The position numbers and the translations under genes are program-made. Source: Oscillospiraceae bacterium (GTDB lineage: Bacteria > Bacillota > Clostridia > Oscillospirales > Acutalibacteraceae). From it: a stretch of DNA of 64,000 nt. The stretch lies in NCBI GenBank assembly GCA_902786285.1, contig CADABX010000034.1:1-64000 (forward strand), read 5' to 3'. Below the pieces are notes generated by a model, which was not told the origin of the DNA, ran no database searches, and saw nothing but the letters and a program-made list of their open reading frames with translations. This document shows, one piece after another, positions 40,401 through 48,645 of the stretch; positions within the stretch are counted from its first letter, which is position 1; every line of letters begins with the position of its first letter.

Positions 40401-41219
40401 CTGCAGGTCTCCGGCCTGTCCCACGGTACCGGCGTGTGGCTCGACAACGCGCAGGAGCTGATCAAGCAGGGCATCTGCGACATTTCCAGCGTCATCGGTA
40501 CCCGCGACAGCATCATGGTCTATCTGATGCACAAGGGTCTGGAGCCGAGCATGGCGTTTAAGATCATGGAGATCGTGCGAAAGGGCAAATCGAAAAAGCT
40601 GCTCACCGACGAACACAAGCAGGCGATGCGCGAGCACGGCGTGGAGCAGTGGTACATCGATTCCTGCATGAAAATCCAATACATGTTCCCGAAAGCCCAC
40701 GCGGCCGCCTATGTCAGCGCGGCGCTGCGGCTCGGATGGTATAAAATCTATAAACCGCTCGAATACTACGCGGCCTATATGACCGTGCGCGGCGGCGATA
40801 TCGACGCGGCGGCGGTGCTTGAAGGAAGGGCGGCGGTGAAAAACCTGATGCAGGAGATCAACCGCAAGGGCAAGGAAGCGCAGCCCAAGGAGATCAACAT
40901 GTATCCCGGCCTGCAGGTCGTCAACGAAATGATGGCGCGCGGCATCGAGTTTTTGCCCGTGGATATCTACAAGAGCGAAGCGACTACCTACAAGATCGAG
41001 GACGGCAAGATCCGTATGCCGTTTGCGGCGCTCTCCGGCGTCGGCGACAACGCAGCCATCGCGCTGGCCAAGGCGCGCGAAAACGGCGAGACGTTTGTGT
41101 CTGTGGACGACTATGCGGCCAAAAGCGGCGCGTCCTCGGCGGTGATCGACGCGCTGCGGCTGGTCGGTGCGCTGAAAGGCTTGCCCGAAACGCGGCAGAT
41201 CAGTCTGTTTGATTTCTGA
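37476..41219 (+). CDS. polC: DNA polymerase III alpha subunit, PolC type, apparently lacking the internal exonuclease domain
   Basis: 1247 residues. N-terminal region, OB domain (about 225-320), split-type PHP domain starting VELHLHTKMSMMDGM (about 330), zinc site CPKCCHSEFF...CPVCGTKM (about 718-750), catalytic PDIDLNFSGEY (about 768), TGQHPGGMVVVP, and helix-hairpin-helix and tail regions are present. Canonical PolC carries a DnaQ-type 3'-5' exonuclease of roughly 180 residues inside the PHP domain (DxETTGL motif). Here the chain runs from ILGMENYYIDD through DVPFETWKKDKSAKYYH straight to MIILARNNTG, so proofreading must come from elsewhere or is absent. It starts 18 bp after ispG. Confidence 0.93.
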   Translation: MSCDFLSLFGFLPDETIRDLLPADTQVQNVQILKDSRTMRLLLSFPFLVKGSVTEKAADALKAALGLDTVTIDPRMPAESFSEAYFGTLVREINRAVAASNGFFKDAVCALRGNELVVTLQHGGAEILRQTECDREMEKLVLRRFGRPVTVIFEGKEIEATDAEVVSMIRHAEDDNLRAKGVDPREVRAPQDKPKAHRVVEGIPLYLETAKTIYGNRITKDPVPLETISPEDGSCVVWGSIFRFEARETRDKRSNIITFNITDNTYAYSCKVFERKENCEQLLAKLKDGVTVLIRGDITYDKFSGENVISPRSIALVDKIPPIDDAEEKRVELHLHTKMSMMDGMTDPAVLVKRAIAWGHKAIAITDHGVVQAYPEAVGAAGDKIKVILGMENYYIDDTDVPFETWKKDKSAKYYHMIILARNNTGLKNLYQLISASNLKYFHRRPIIPKSELVKHREGLIIGSACEAGELYRAIATEKSDEEILKIASFYDYLEIQPCGNNGYMIRSEKFPNVQSVEDIQRMNKKVIHVADQLGKKVVATCDVHFIDPEDSIYRAILMAGQGFPDADQQAPLYFRNTKQMLAEFSYLGEETAKEVVVTNPNLIADMIENIKPIPSGNFPPSIDGADDELKRLCWEKTKRLYGDPVPEYVAKRLTRELDSIIRHGFGVLYMIAQKLVKNSEDHGYLVGSRGSVGSSYVASAAGISEVNPLAPHYRCPKCCHSEFFLNGEVGSGYDLPPKDCPVCGTKMDRDGHDIPFETFLGFKGDKSPDIDLNFSGEYQFYAHRYTEELFGITHVFKAGTIATVADKTAFGFVKKYLAEHDRTVSRAEEDRLAIGCTGIKRTTGQHPGGMVVVPNKFDAEDFTPVQHPADDANKGMITTHFDFHALHDTILKLDNLGHDVPTLYKHLEDLTGIPAMETDICDPKIYELLRSPAPLGVTAEDIDCPLGTLSIPEMGTPFVIQMLIDAKPKNFSDLLQVSGLSHGTGVWLDNAQELIKQGICDISSVIGTRDSIMVYLMHKGLEPSMAFKIMEIVRKGKSKKLLTDEHKQAMREHGVEQWYIDSCMKIQYMFPKAHAAAYVSAALRLGWYKIYKPLEYYAAYMTVRGGDIDAAAVLEGRAAVKNLMQEINRKGKEAQPKEINMYPGLQVVNEMMARGIEFLPVDIYKSEATTYKIEDGKIRMPFAALSGVGDNAAIALAKARENGETFVSVDDYAAKSGASSAVIDALRLVGALKGLPETRQISLFDF

Positions 41220-41237
41220 CGCCAAGCGTCAGAAATC

Positions 41238-41520
41238 AATTCGGAATTCGGAATGCGGAATTCGGAATTGCGGTCGCGGGTTTGACAGCATCGAAACCCA
41301 ACGCTCTGTGCCGCGGTGCAAGGCTTCCGATTTCGGAACTGCGTAATTGTATCCGATGAAACAATGTGCAGAAAACAGAATGCACCCGCCGTTTTTACGT
41401 TCTGCGTTTCTTTTCAGTAAGGGTACTGCTTTGTCGATATTCTTTCGGCGCATCGCGCGTTGCGCGGCGCCCGATCATTTCTTCATTTCTTCATTCCTTC
41501 ATTCCTTCATTCCGAATTCC
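41238..41520. repeat. Intergenic element 2 with inverted short-unit ends
   Basis: AATTCGG-type heptamers at 41238-41268 open the element; it closes with TTCATTCC octamers (41487-41514) and GAATTCC. Shared internal motifs: GGTCGCGGGTTTGACA, CCGCGG, GCGTAATTGTATCCG (element 3 has GCATAAATTGTATCCG) and GGCGCATCGCGCGTTGCGCGGCGCC. It lies between polC and the methyltransferase; no gene is seen. Confidence 0.75.
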
Positions 41521-41532
41521 GGAGGTGCTTCC

Positions 41533-42279
41533 ATGCCCAATCTGCTGCCCGACGAACATCTGGAACCGCTCGGCGGCGGACTGCGGCTGGTGGTGTCCAA
41601 AGCGCATATTTTTTCCACCGACTCCCTGCTTCTGGCGTATTTTTCCGCCATTCGCAAACACGACGCCGCCTGCGACCTCGGCACGGGCAGCGGCATCATT
41701 CCGCTGCTGTGGTGCAAAGGGGAGAGCGGGCCGATCACGGCGGTGGATATCCAGGCAAAGGCCTGCGCCCAGCTTGAAAAAACGATCGCGCTCAACGCGT
41801 TGCAGGATCGCATCCGCGTGGTACAGACCGATCTGCGGCAAAAGCATCCTGCGCTGCCGTGGGGCACGTTCGATCTTGTTTCGATGAATCCGCCCTATCA
41901 GGCGGCCGGCAGCGGGATCGAAAGCGCGGCCGGCAGCGACAAGATCGCCCGGCACGAAACGGCCTGCACGCTCGAAGACGCCGCCAAAGCCGCGTCGCAG
42001 CTCTTGCGGTTCGGCGGCCGGTTCTGCCTGTGCCACAAGCCGGAACGGCTCGCGGACATTCTTTGCACGCTGCGGGAACAAAAAATCGAAGCCAAGCGCA
42101 TCCGCTTCGTTGCGCAAAAGGAGGGCATGGCGCCGTGGCTGGTGCTCGTGGAGGGCAAACGCGGCGGGAAGCCGGGTCTGCGTGTGGAAAAAACGCTGGT
42201 GCTGCAAACCGCCGACGGCGCGGACAGCGCGGAAATGGCGGCGGTGTTCGGAAACTACAGAACGCAGGACGATCGGTAA
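41533..42279 (+). CDS. tRNA1(Val) A37 N6-methyltransferase-like protein (TrmN6/YfiC family)
   Basis: 248 residues from ATG 41533 (GGAGGTG site). Class I SAM methyltransferase: CDLGTGSGIIPLLW (motif I), ITAVDIQAKACAQLEKTIALN, VQTDLRQ and the N6-adenine motif SMNPPYQ. The N-terminal EHLEPLGGGLRLVVSKAHIFSTDSLLLAYF is the hallmark of the YabB/TrmN6 group that is usually found next to rsmI, as here. Substrate tRNA is inferred from family. Confidence 0.88.
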   Translation: MPNLLPDEHLEPLGGGLRLVVSKAHIFSTDSLLLAYFSAIRKHDAACDLGTGSGIIPLLWCKGESGPITAVDIQAKACAQLEKTIALNALQDRIRVVQTDLRQKHPALPWGTFDLVSMNPPYQAAGSGIESAAGSDKIARHETACTLEDAAKAASQLLRFGGRFCLCHKPERLADILCTLREQKIEAKRIRFVAQKEGMAPWLVLVEGKRGGKPGLRVEKTLVLQTADGADSAEMAAVFGNYRTQDDR

Positions 42280-42285
42280 TATGAA

Positions 42286-42550
42286 TGCGGAATTCGGAAT
42301 TCGGAATTCGGAATTGCGGTCGCGAGTCAACTATGTGACAACCAAAAGTTCTGCTCCGCGGAATAAACAGTCCGATACCGTAACGCATAAATTGTATCCG
42401 CATGACATTTCACATACCGAAAGCAATCACCCGCCAACGAAACAAACGCAACGCATAAACGGCAAACAGACAGCTTTGCCGTTACACTTCAGCGCATCGC
42501 CGCAGGCGGCGCTCCACAATTCGGAATTCCGCATTCCGAATTCCGAATTT
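42286..42550. repeat. Intergenic element 3 with inverted GGAATTC heptamer ends
   Basis: GGAATTC runs at 42289-42317 and ATTCCGA/AATTCCG runs at 42519-42550 bracket about 200 bp. Internal motifs GGTCGCGAG, CCGCGG, GCATAAATTGTATCCG and GCGCATCGCCGCAGGCGGCGC match elements 1 and 2. It lies between the methyltransferase and rsmI. Confidence 0.75.
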
Positions 42551-42601
42551 CACATGCATGCCATCTTTGGACTTATCTCAAACAACCTGCTGGAGGTGCC
42601 T

Positions 42602-43432
42602 ATGTCCGCTACTCTATACATCGTCGGCACGCCGATCGGCAACCTCGGCGATCTGTCGCCGCGCGCGCTCGAAACACTGGCTGCGGTCGATTTTATCGCT
42701 GCCGAGGATACGCGCGTGACGCTCAAGCTGCTCAACCACTTCGAGATCAAAAAGCCCATGACGAGCTATTTTGAACATAACCGCCGCGAAAAAGGCGAAC
42801 AGATCCTTTCCCGGCTGCTGGCGGGCGAAAGCTGCGCGCTGGTCACGGACGCCGGGATGCCGGCGATCTCCGACCCCGGGGAAGATCTTGTCCGGCTTTG
42901 CCACGAAAACGGTGTGCCGGTTTCCGTTGTGCCCGGTCCCACGGCGTTCGCGTCGGCGCTGGCGCTGTCCGGGATGCCGGCCGGCCGGTTTACGTTTGAG
43001 GGCTTTCTCAGCATGAACAAGCAAAGCCGCCGGCAGCATCTGCAGTCGCTCAAAAACGAGATGCGCACGATGCTGTTTTACGAAGCGCCCCACAAGCTTT
43101 GTGCCACGCTGCGCGATCTTTGTGCGACGTTCGGCGCCGACCGAAAGATGGCGCTGGTGCGCGAGTTGACCAAGATCCACGAAGAAGTGCTGCACATGAC
43201 GATCGGAGAAGCCGTGGACTATTACAACGGCGTGCAGCCGAAGGGCGAATTCGTTTTGATCGTGGAGGGAAAACCGGAAAGCGACGCGCCTTCCTTTTCG
43301 CTGGAAGAAGCGCAAAATCTCGCAAAAGCCTATCTTGCGGACGGGCTGTCCGCCTCCGCCGCAGCAAAGCAGGCGGCGCAGGAGACCGGCTTTAAAAAGG
43401 CCGACCTATATAAAGCACTGTTGGAGGAATAA
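42602..43432 (+). CDS. rsmI: 16S rRNA C1402 2'-O-methyltransferase
   Basis: 276 residues from ATG 42602 (CTGGAGGTG site). Tetrapyrrole methylase-type fold: LYIVGTPIGNLGDLSPRALETL, FIAAEDTRVTLKLLNHFEI, SCALVTDAGMPAISDPGEDLV, VVPGPTAFASALALSGMP, and the RsmI-specific LFYEAPHKLCATLRDL and RELTKIHEEV. It methylates the decoding centre. The C-terminal HTH-like tail (GLSASAAAKQAAQETGFKKADLYKALL) is normal for the family. Confidence 0.96.
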   Translation: MSATLYIVGTPIGNLGDLSPRALETLAAVDFIAAEDTRVTLKLLNHFEIKKPMTSYFEHNRREKGEQILSRLLAGESCALVTDAGMPAISDPGEDLVRLCHENGVPVSVVPGPTAFASALALSGMPAGRFTFEGFLSMNKQSRRQHLQSLKNEMRTMLFYEAPHKLCATLRDLCATFGADRKMALVRELTKIHEEVLHMTIGEAVDYYNGVQPKGEFVLIVEGKPESDAPSFSLEEAQNLAKAYLADGLSASAAAKQAAQETGFKKADLYKALLEE

Positions 43433-43435
43433 AAC

Positions 43436-44062
43436 ATGCAAGCTGTGATCGACTGGTTTCAAAGCTACTGGCCGTATGCCATCGCCCTTGTGGTGGTGGC
43501 TGTGGGCGCGTCGTTTTTGTTTCGCAAGGCGGCGCAGTCCTACCGCGCGCACCAAAAGACGTTTCACGCGCAGGAAAGCGAGATGCGCCGGCTGCTGTCG
43601 CTCAAGGAAAAATACTATCCGCTGACCGCGCAGGCCATTGCCGCCGCGCCCAAAGACGAGCTGCTCGAGGGCACGGCGCTCTCGATCCAGATTCCGCTGC
43701 AAAAAGCCGACGACCCCGAGGGCGCGTTTCAAAAGCTGTCCGACGTGCAGCAGATGATCTATGTGCTCGACGTGTTCACATCCGACAAAACCGCGGCCGC
43801 CTTTTTCAAAGAGAGCAGCACGCTTCTCACGAGCCGGTTGCTGCCGGCGCTCGAGCTGATCGGGCTGCACGACTTTGACGCGGACATGCAGATGCTGGTC
43901 ACCATGTTTGACGAAAACGACGAAACCACGTCGCTCGACCCCAAAAAAATCGCCGCGGCGGATGAAAACTTTGCCGCCGGGGATCTTTTAACTAAGATTA
44001 AACTGCAGGGTGCAGAATATATTCAGAACCATCCGGAACAATTCGTTGCAACAAACGATTGA
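43436..44062 (+). CDS. Single-pass membrane protein of unknown function
   Basis: 208 residues, starting 3 bp after rsmI, so translationally coupled. One N-terminal transmembrane helix (YWPYAIALVVVAVGASFLF) precedes a soluble helical cytoplasmic domain rich in Lys/Gln/Glu (SYRAHQKTFHAQESEMRRLLSLKEKYYPL) with an acidic C-terminal part. No catalytic motif is seen. I do not recognise the family. A promoter for the next gene begins inside its last codons. Confidence 0.7.
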   Translation: MQAVIDWFQSYWPYAIALVVVAVGASFLFRKAAQSYRAHQKTFHAQESEMRRLLSLKEKYYPLTAQAIAAAPKDELLEGTALSIQIPLQKADDPEGAFQKLSDVQQMIYVLDVFTSDKTAAAFFKESSTLLTSRLLPALELIGLHDFDADMQMLVTMFDENDETTSLDPKKIAAADENFAAGDLLTKIKLQGAEYIQNHPEQFVATND

Positions 44063-44087
44063 CAGGCGCATCGTTTTATTGTATAAT
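44059..44087 (+). promoter_or_regulatory. Promoter of the lipoprotein gene
   Basis: TTGACA (44059-44064), 17 bp, TATAAT (44082-44087): full consensus, overlapping the upstream stop codon. Confidence 0.85.
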
Positions 44088-44127
44088 AAATTGTTCTAAA
44101 AATTTTTTCGGGAAGGGGATGTCTGCG

Positions 44128-45024
44128 ATGCGCAAGAAACTCATTGCGGTGCTGCTGGTGCTGGCCTTGGCTGTGCTGTTTGCCGCCTGCAAGAACAATA
44201 ACGAACCCTCTTTGCCTTCGTTTACCTTTGATCCCAACACAACAACCACGGATACGGATGCTTCGTCCGATCCGTTTTCGAGCGACGTTTCGATCTCGGC
44301 GCCGACGGTTGACGACGGCACCGTGATTTTGACAACCATGCAGGGCGAAACGATGCAGACCGTGGCCACCACGCAGTTTGTGACCACCCCGGTCACCACC
44401 ACCGCGCCCACCACCGACCCCAACGTGTCGCTGACTGTGCCCAGCATGACGACGCCGACGGTCATCACATCGCAGAATTCCGGCGGTGTGACCTATGTCA
44501 CCGTCAGCCCGACGCTGCCCTCGTCGCCGTATTACACGACCCGTCCGATCTATACGACGATGCCGACGGTGAACCCCTATCTGACCACACGCTCCACCGT
44601 GCCGACAACAACGCCGACGGTACCCAGCGTTTCGCCGATCAACACCACGGCCACCCGTCCGACGACCACCGCGCCGACCACCTCGGCCACGCGCACGTCC
44701 AAGACGGTCGTCATCAACGATATCGCCACAACCGGCGACAAGAAAATGGTGGTCACAATCGATTCCAAGGGCTGGGACGGCTCGTTCCAAAACAACAGCC
44801 AGACCATCACGATCAAGGTGGACGGTGAAGCAAAGAGTGCGCCGTGCTCCGTGCGCAGCGGCTCCAAAAACGCCGACGGCTACCAGTACATCACGATTGA
44901 CCTTTCTGAACTGTCGGTGCCGGAAGGCTCCAACGTCCAGTTCACCGTACCGTCCGCATTTTTGCAAACGACCAGCGGCGCGCAGTATAACAACGCGTTC
45001 TCCGGCTCGTACACCATGATGTAA
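44128..45024 (+). CDS. Thr-rich secreted lipoprotein
   Basis: 298 residues from ATG 44128; an ATG 9 bp upstream lies directly against the GGAAGGGG site, too close to be used. Lipobox LFAAC gives a diacylated cysteine. Residues about 30-205 are a low-complexity Thr/Pro/Val stalk (TTTPTVPSVSP, TTRPIYTTMPT, TTRPTTTAPTTS), a likely O-glycosylation or wall-spanning spacer. The final 95 residues form a beta domain (DKKMVVTIDSKGWDGSFQNNSQTITIKVDGE) of unknown role. It is monocistronic with its own terminator. Confidence 0.8.
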   Translation: MRKKLIAVLLVLALAVLFAACKNNNEPSLPSFTFDPNTTTTDTDASSDPFSSDVSISAPTVDDGTVILTTMQGETMQTVATTQFVTTPVTTTAPTTDPNVSLTVPSMTTPTVITSQNSGGVTYVTVSPTLPSSPYYTTRPIYTTMPTVNPYLTTRSTVPTTTPTVPSVSPINTTATRPTTTAPTTSATRTSKTVVINDIATTGDKKMVVTIDSKGWDGSFQNNSQTITIKVDGEAKSAPCSVRSGSKNADGYQYITIDLSELSVPEGSNVQFTVPSAFLQTTSGAQYNNAFSGSYTMM

Positions 45025-45033
45025 GAAAAAACG

Positions 45034-45069
45034 AAAACGCTCCGCGCAATGAAGCGGAGCGTTTTTTTG
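45034..45069 (+). terminator. Terminator of the lipoprotein gene
   Basis: AACGCTCCGC and GCGGAGCGTT, a perfect 10-bp stem with a GCAATGAA loop and a T7 tail. Confidence 0.9.
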
Positions 45070-45072
45070 CGC

Positions 45073-45101
45073 TTGACCGGCCGGAAAAAATAGCGTATAA
45101 T
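45073..45101 (+). promoter_or_regulatory. Promoter of the vanZ-like gene
   Basis: TTGACC (45073-45078), 17 bp, TATAAT (45096-45101). Confidence 0.8.
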
Positions 45102-45130
45102 AGGAACAATTCATCCGAAAGGACACATCC

Positions 45131-45649
45131 ATGAACAAAAAGAAGACAACTTTGTATCTGCTGCGCGGCGTGATCGCGGTGCTGCTGGTGCTGCATCTGT
45201 TTACGATTTTTCATTTTTCGGCCGAAGCGGCGCCGCAGTCGGATCGGACCAGCACGTCGCTGATCGAAACGCTGCTCAAAACGGTGTCGCCGTCGTTTTC
45301 GTCGCTTTCGCCCGAACGGCAGGCGGAAACCGTGCAGTCGCTGCAAAAAAGCGTGCGCACGTTGGCGCATTTCGCGGAGTTTTGCTATCTGGGCGCGCTT
45401 TTGTGTGCGCTGCTGCTCACGTTCCGGCTCCGGCAAAAAGGGCTGCTGTGCGGCTTTTTCGGCTGTGTGCTGACCGCGTTGGGCGACGAAGTGCATCAGC
45501 TTCTGATCCCGGGACGGACGTTTCAATGGGCGGATATCGCCGTAGACAGCTGCGGCGCGGCGCTCGGGATGGCGGCGATGGGGCTGCTCGTGTGGCTGGC
45601 GGCGCGGATACTGCAAAAAACAAAACAAAAGAGAGGAACTGCAATATGA
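45131..45649 (+). CDS. VanZ-family membrane protein
   Basis: 172 residues with about four transmembrane helices. VanZ family features: FTIFHFSAE after the first helix, LAHFAEFCYLGALLCALL, and the signature DEVHQLLIPGRTFQWADIAVDSCGAALG. VanZ gives low-level teicoplanin resistance in enterococci, but chromosomal VanZ-like proteins are common and their function is mostly undefined. It overlaps the following gene by ATGA. Confidence 0.88.
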   Translation: MNKKKTTLYLLRGVIAVLLVLHLFTIFHFSAEAAPQSDRTSTSLIETLLKTVSPSFSSLSPERQAETVQSLQKSVRTLAHFAEFCYLGALLCALLLTFRLRQKGLLCGFFGCVLTALGDEVHQLLIPGRTFQWADIAVDSCGAALGMAAMGLLVWLAARILQKTKQKRGTAI

Positions 45650-45966
45650 ACCGGGAACTGTTTATCCCGCTGTATGAATGGCTGATCGGCGGTTCGCGCA
45701 TCGGCGGCACCTATAACCCCTATTACGGCTCGCAGACCGAGCACCCGGAGGAAGCGGCCTGGGGACAAAAGATCTTCAACTACACGATCTATATCGAAAA
45801 GATCGACGACACGGAATATCTGCGCGCGGCGGTGTGGAGCGGCCTGCGTGCGTTTTCGGCGGTGGACGAAGCGGAGCTGACGCGCAAAACGTTCGAATGC
45901 GAAGCGGAAAGTCTGCCCGACGTCAAAGCGTGGCTGACGGAGCAGCGCGACGCGTTTTTTGCCTGA
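45646..45966 (+). CDS. Small conserved-looking soluble protein (unknown)
   Basis: 106 residues from ATG 45646, overlapping the VanZ stop by 4 bp, so co-translated. Composition is ordinary for a globular cytosolic protein: LFIPLYEWLIGGSRIGGTYNPYYGS, FNYTIYIEKIDDTEYLRAAVW, then an alpha-helical acidic end with LPDVKAWLTEQRDAFF. No motif is recognised. The stretch 45967-46125 contains no gene. Confidence 0.7.
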   Translation: MNRELFIPLYEWLIGGSRIGGTYNPYYGSQTEHPEEAAWGQKIFNYTIYIEKIDDTEYLRAAVWSGLRAFSAVDEAELTRKTFECEAESLPDVKAWLTEQRDAFFA

Positions 45967-46125
45967 GAGCTACCCGGCGAACACGAAAAAACCGGCAGCG
46001 CCTGACAGTGCGCCACCGGTTTTGGGGAGGACAATGCGTTAGCCGTTGCTAACTGTGCATTTATCATACAACAAACCGCTGCTTTTGTCAAGCACTTTTT
46101 TGCTTTTTTTCGGGAGTGAACCAGC

Positions 46126-48630
46126 ATGAACAACGAAACCAAAGCGCCGGCGCAGATTGAAGTGCGCGGCGGCAGGGTTCATAATTTGAAAAACATCGAC
46201 GTCGACATCCCGCTTGGTGAGATCGTCGGCATCGCAGGTGTGTCCGGCTCCGGCAAATCGTCGCTGGCGCTGGGCATTTTATATGCCGAAGGGTCGCGGC
46301 GCTATCTGGAATCGCTGTCGACCTATACCAGACGCCGTATGACTCAGGCGCAAAAGGCGCAGGTGGATGACGTGCGGTTTGTGCCGGCGGCGCTGGCATT
46401 GCGGCAGCGGCCGGGCGTGCCCGGCATCCGCAGCACCTTTGGCACAGGCACGGAGCTGCTCAATAGTTTGCGGCTGATGTTTTCGCGCCTTGCGTCCCAT
46501 CGCTGTCCCAACGGCCACGATGTGCCGCCGTCGCTGGCGGTGGCGGCCGGACAGCCGCTGGTGTGCGACACGTGCGGCGCCGTTTTCTATGCGCCGGGCG
46601 CAGAGGAACTGGCGTTTAACAGCCAGGGCGCGTGCAAACGCTGCGACGGCACTGGCGTCGTGCGCACCGTCGACGAAAGCACGCTCGTACCCGACGAATC
46701 GCTGTCGATCGACGAGGGCGCTGTGGCGCCGTGGCAAACACTGATGTGGTCGCTGATGAAGGATATCGCACGCGAAATGGGCGTGCGCACCGACGTGCCG
46801 TTTTGCGAGCTGACCGCAAAGGAGCGAGACATTGTGTTTCACGGCCCGGCGGTGAAAAAACGCATCATCTATCAAAACAAGACCAGCGGCGCGGCAGGGG
46901 ATATGGACTTCACCTATTTCAACGCGACCTATACCGTGGAAAACGCGCTGTCGAAGGTCAAGGACGAAAAAGGCATGAAGCGGGTGGAAAAGTTTTTAAA
47001 GCAGGAAATCTGTCCCGATTGCGGCGGCACCCGGTTGAGCGACGCCGCCCGCGCGCCGCTGATTTGCGGCGTGTCGCTGGCCGACGTGTGCAAACTGACG
47101 CTGCTCGACCTTGTAAAATGGGTGGACGGTGTGCCGGCGTCACTGCCCGAAGAAATGCGTCCGATGGCGCAAAGCATCTGCGATTCGTTCCGGCTGGTCG
47201 CGCGGCGGCTGCTGGATCTCGGGCTTTCCTATCTGACGCTCGACCGCGCGGCGTCCACACTTTCCACCGGCGAGCGGCAGCGGATGCAGTTGGCGCGCGC
47301 GGTGCGCAACCGCACCACCGGGGTGCTCTATGTGCTGGACGAGCCGTCCATCGGTCTGCATCCGTCCAATATGGAGGGCCTGTTCGGCGTGATGCACGAT
47401 CTGATCGCCGACGGCAACTCCGTGCTGCTTGTGGACCACGATACCCATATTTTAAAGGAAGCCGACCATCTGATCGAGCTCGGCCCCGGGGCCGGCGCTG
47501 CCGGCGGTACGGTCATTGCGCAGGGCGCGATCGAAGCTGTGATGCGCGATCCCAACTCGCAGATCGGCCCGTTTTTGTCCGGCAAAAAGACCATCGATTT
47601 GCGCCGTCCGCTTTCACCCGACGCGCTGTTCGCGCGCGGCCGCATTCATCTGTCCACGTCGCAGATCCACACGGTGCAGCCGCTGGAGGCTGATTTCCCG
47701 GTCGGCCGCATGATCGCCGTGACGGGCGTGTCCGGCTCCGGTAAAACGACGATGATCCTGGAAAGTCTGGTCCCGGCGTTGGAGGCGCAGCTCGGCGGCC
47801 GGCCGCTGCCCGCCCATGTCAAAGCTGTGGACGCGCCGCAAATCGGCAGCGTCAAGCTGATCGACGCAACGCCGATCGGCGTCAATGTGCGCTCTACCGT
47901 CGCAACCTACGCCAACGTCCACGACGAGCTGCGCAAGGTTTTTGCCAAAACGCCGGATGCCAAAAAAGGCGGCTGGAAGGCCGGCGACTTTTCCTATAAC
48001 ACGGGCCGGCTGCGCTGCCCGGTTTGCGACGGCACGGGCTCGATCAGTCTGGACGTGCAGTTTTTGCCCGATGTGGAGATCCCGTGTCCCGACTGCCGCG
48101 CCGGCCGCTATTGCAAGGAAGCCAATCTGCTGCGCCGCACCGGAAAAGACGGGAGATCCTTTTCGCTCCCGGATCTGATGGCGATGAGCATTGACGAAGC
48201 GAAGGACGCCTGCGCCGATCTGCCGCTGGTTGCAAAACGGCTGTCCATCCTCAGCGAACTCGGGCTGGGCTATCTGACGCTCGGGGAGGCAACGCCGAGC
48301 CTTTCGGGCGGCGAAGCGCAGCGACTCAAGCTCGCCAGCGAAATGGGCCGCGGCCAGACGGGCGCTGTTTTCGTTTTTGATGAGCCGACCGTGGGGCTGC
48401 ATCCGCTGGATGTGGAAACGCTGCTTGCGGTGTTTCGCCGGCTGATCGACAGCGGCGCCACGCTGATCGTCATTGAACACGACCTCGACGTGATCCGCAA
48501 CGCGGACTATGTGATCGACATGGGCCCGGGCGGCGGCGTCCACGGCGGCAGAATTGTCAAAAGCGGCACGCCGGAACAAATCATGGACTGTGCAGAATGC
48601 CTGACCGGACGCTATCTGCGGCAGGGATAA
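46126..48630 (+). CDS. UvrA-like ABC ATPase lacking the UvrB-binding domain
   Basis: 834 residues against about 940 for true UvrA. Two ABC modules are present: Walker A GVSGSGKSSL and GVSGSGKTTM; signatures STGERQRMQLARA and SGGEAQRLKLASE; Walker B YVLDEPSIGLHP and FVFDEPTVGLHP. Zinc fingers CPNGH/CDTCG, CKRCDGTG, CPDCGG and CPVCDGTGS/CPDC are visible. Between FSRLASHRCPNGH and the next zinc pair the roughly 115-residue UvrB-interaction domain is missing, as in class III UvrA proteins linked to drug tolerance or other DNA transactions. It is therefore unlikely to act in canonical excision repair. Confidence 0.88.
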   Translation: MNNETKAPAQIEVRGGRVHNLKNIDVDIPLGEIVGIAGVSGSGKSSLALGILYAEGSRRYLESLSTYTRRRMTQAQKAQVDDVRFVPAALALRQRPGVPGIRSTFGTGTELLNSLRLMFSRLASHRCPNGHDVPPSLAVAAGQPLVCDTCGAVFYAPGAEELAFNSQGACKRCDGTGVVRTVDESTLVPDESLSIDEGAVAPWQTLMWSLMKDIAREMGVRTDVPFCELTAKERDIVFHGPAVKKRIIYQNKTSGAAGDMDFTYFNATYTVENALSKVKDEKGMKRVEKFLKQEICPDCGGTRLSDAARAPLICGVSLADVCKLTLLDLVKWVDGVPASLPEEMRPMAQSICDSFRLVARRLLDLGLSYLTLDRAASTLSTGERQRMQLARAVRNRTTGVLYVLDEPSIGLHPSNMEGLFGVMHDLIADGNSVLLVDHDTHILKEADHLIELGPGAGAAGGTVIAQGAIEAVMRDPNSQIGPFLSGKKTIDLRRPLSPDALFARGRIHLSTSQIHTVQPLEADFPVGRMIAVTGVSGSGKTTMILESLVPALEAQLGGRPLPAHVKAVDAPQIGSVKLIDATPIGVNVRSTVATYANVHDELRKVFAKTPDAKKGGWKAGDFSYNTGRLRCPVCDGTGSISLDVQFLPDVEIPCPDCRAGRYCKEANLLRRTGKDGRSFSLPDLMAMSIDEAKDACADLPLVAKRLSILSELGLGYLTLGEATPSLSGGEAQRLKLASEMGRGQTGAVFVFDEPTVGLHPLDVETLLAVFRRLIDSGATLIVIEHDLDVIRNADYVIDMGPGGGVHGGRIVKSGTPEQIMDCAECLTGRYLRQG

Positions 48631-48645
48631 AGAAAGGAACTTCCG

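Noticed and set aside
37491..41225. A 1244-codon open frame on the minus strand across polC
   Set aside because: Mirror of the codon-position bias of the plus-strand polC; composition is Arg/His/Val-rich nonsense without domains or a ribosome site.
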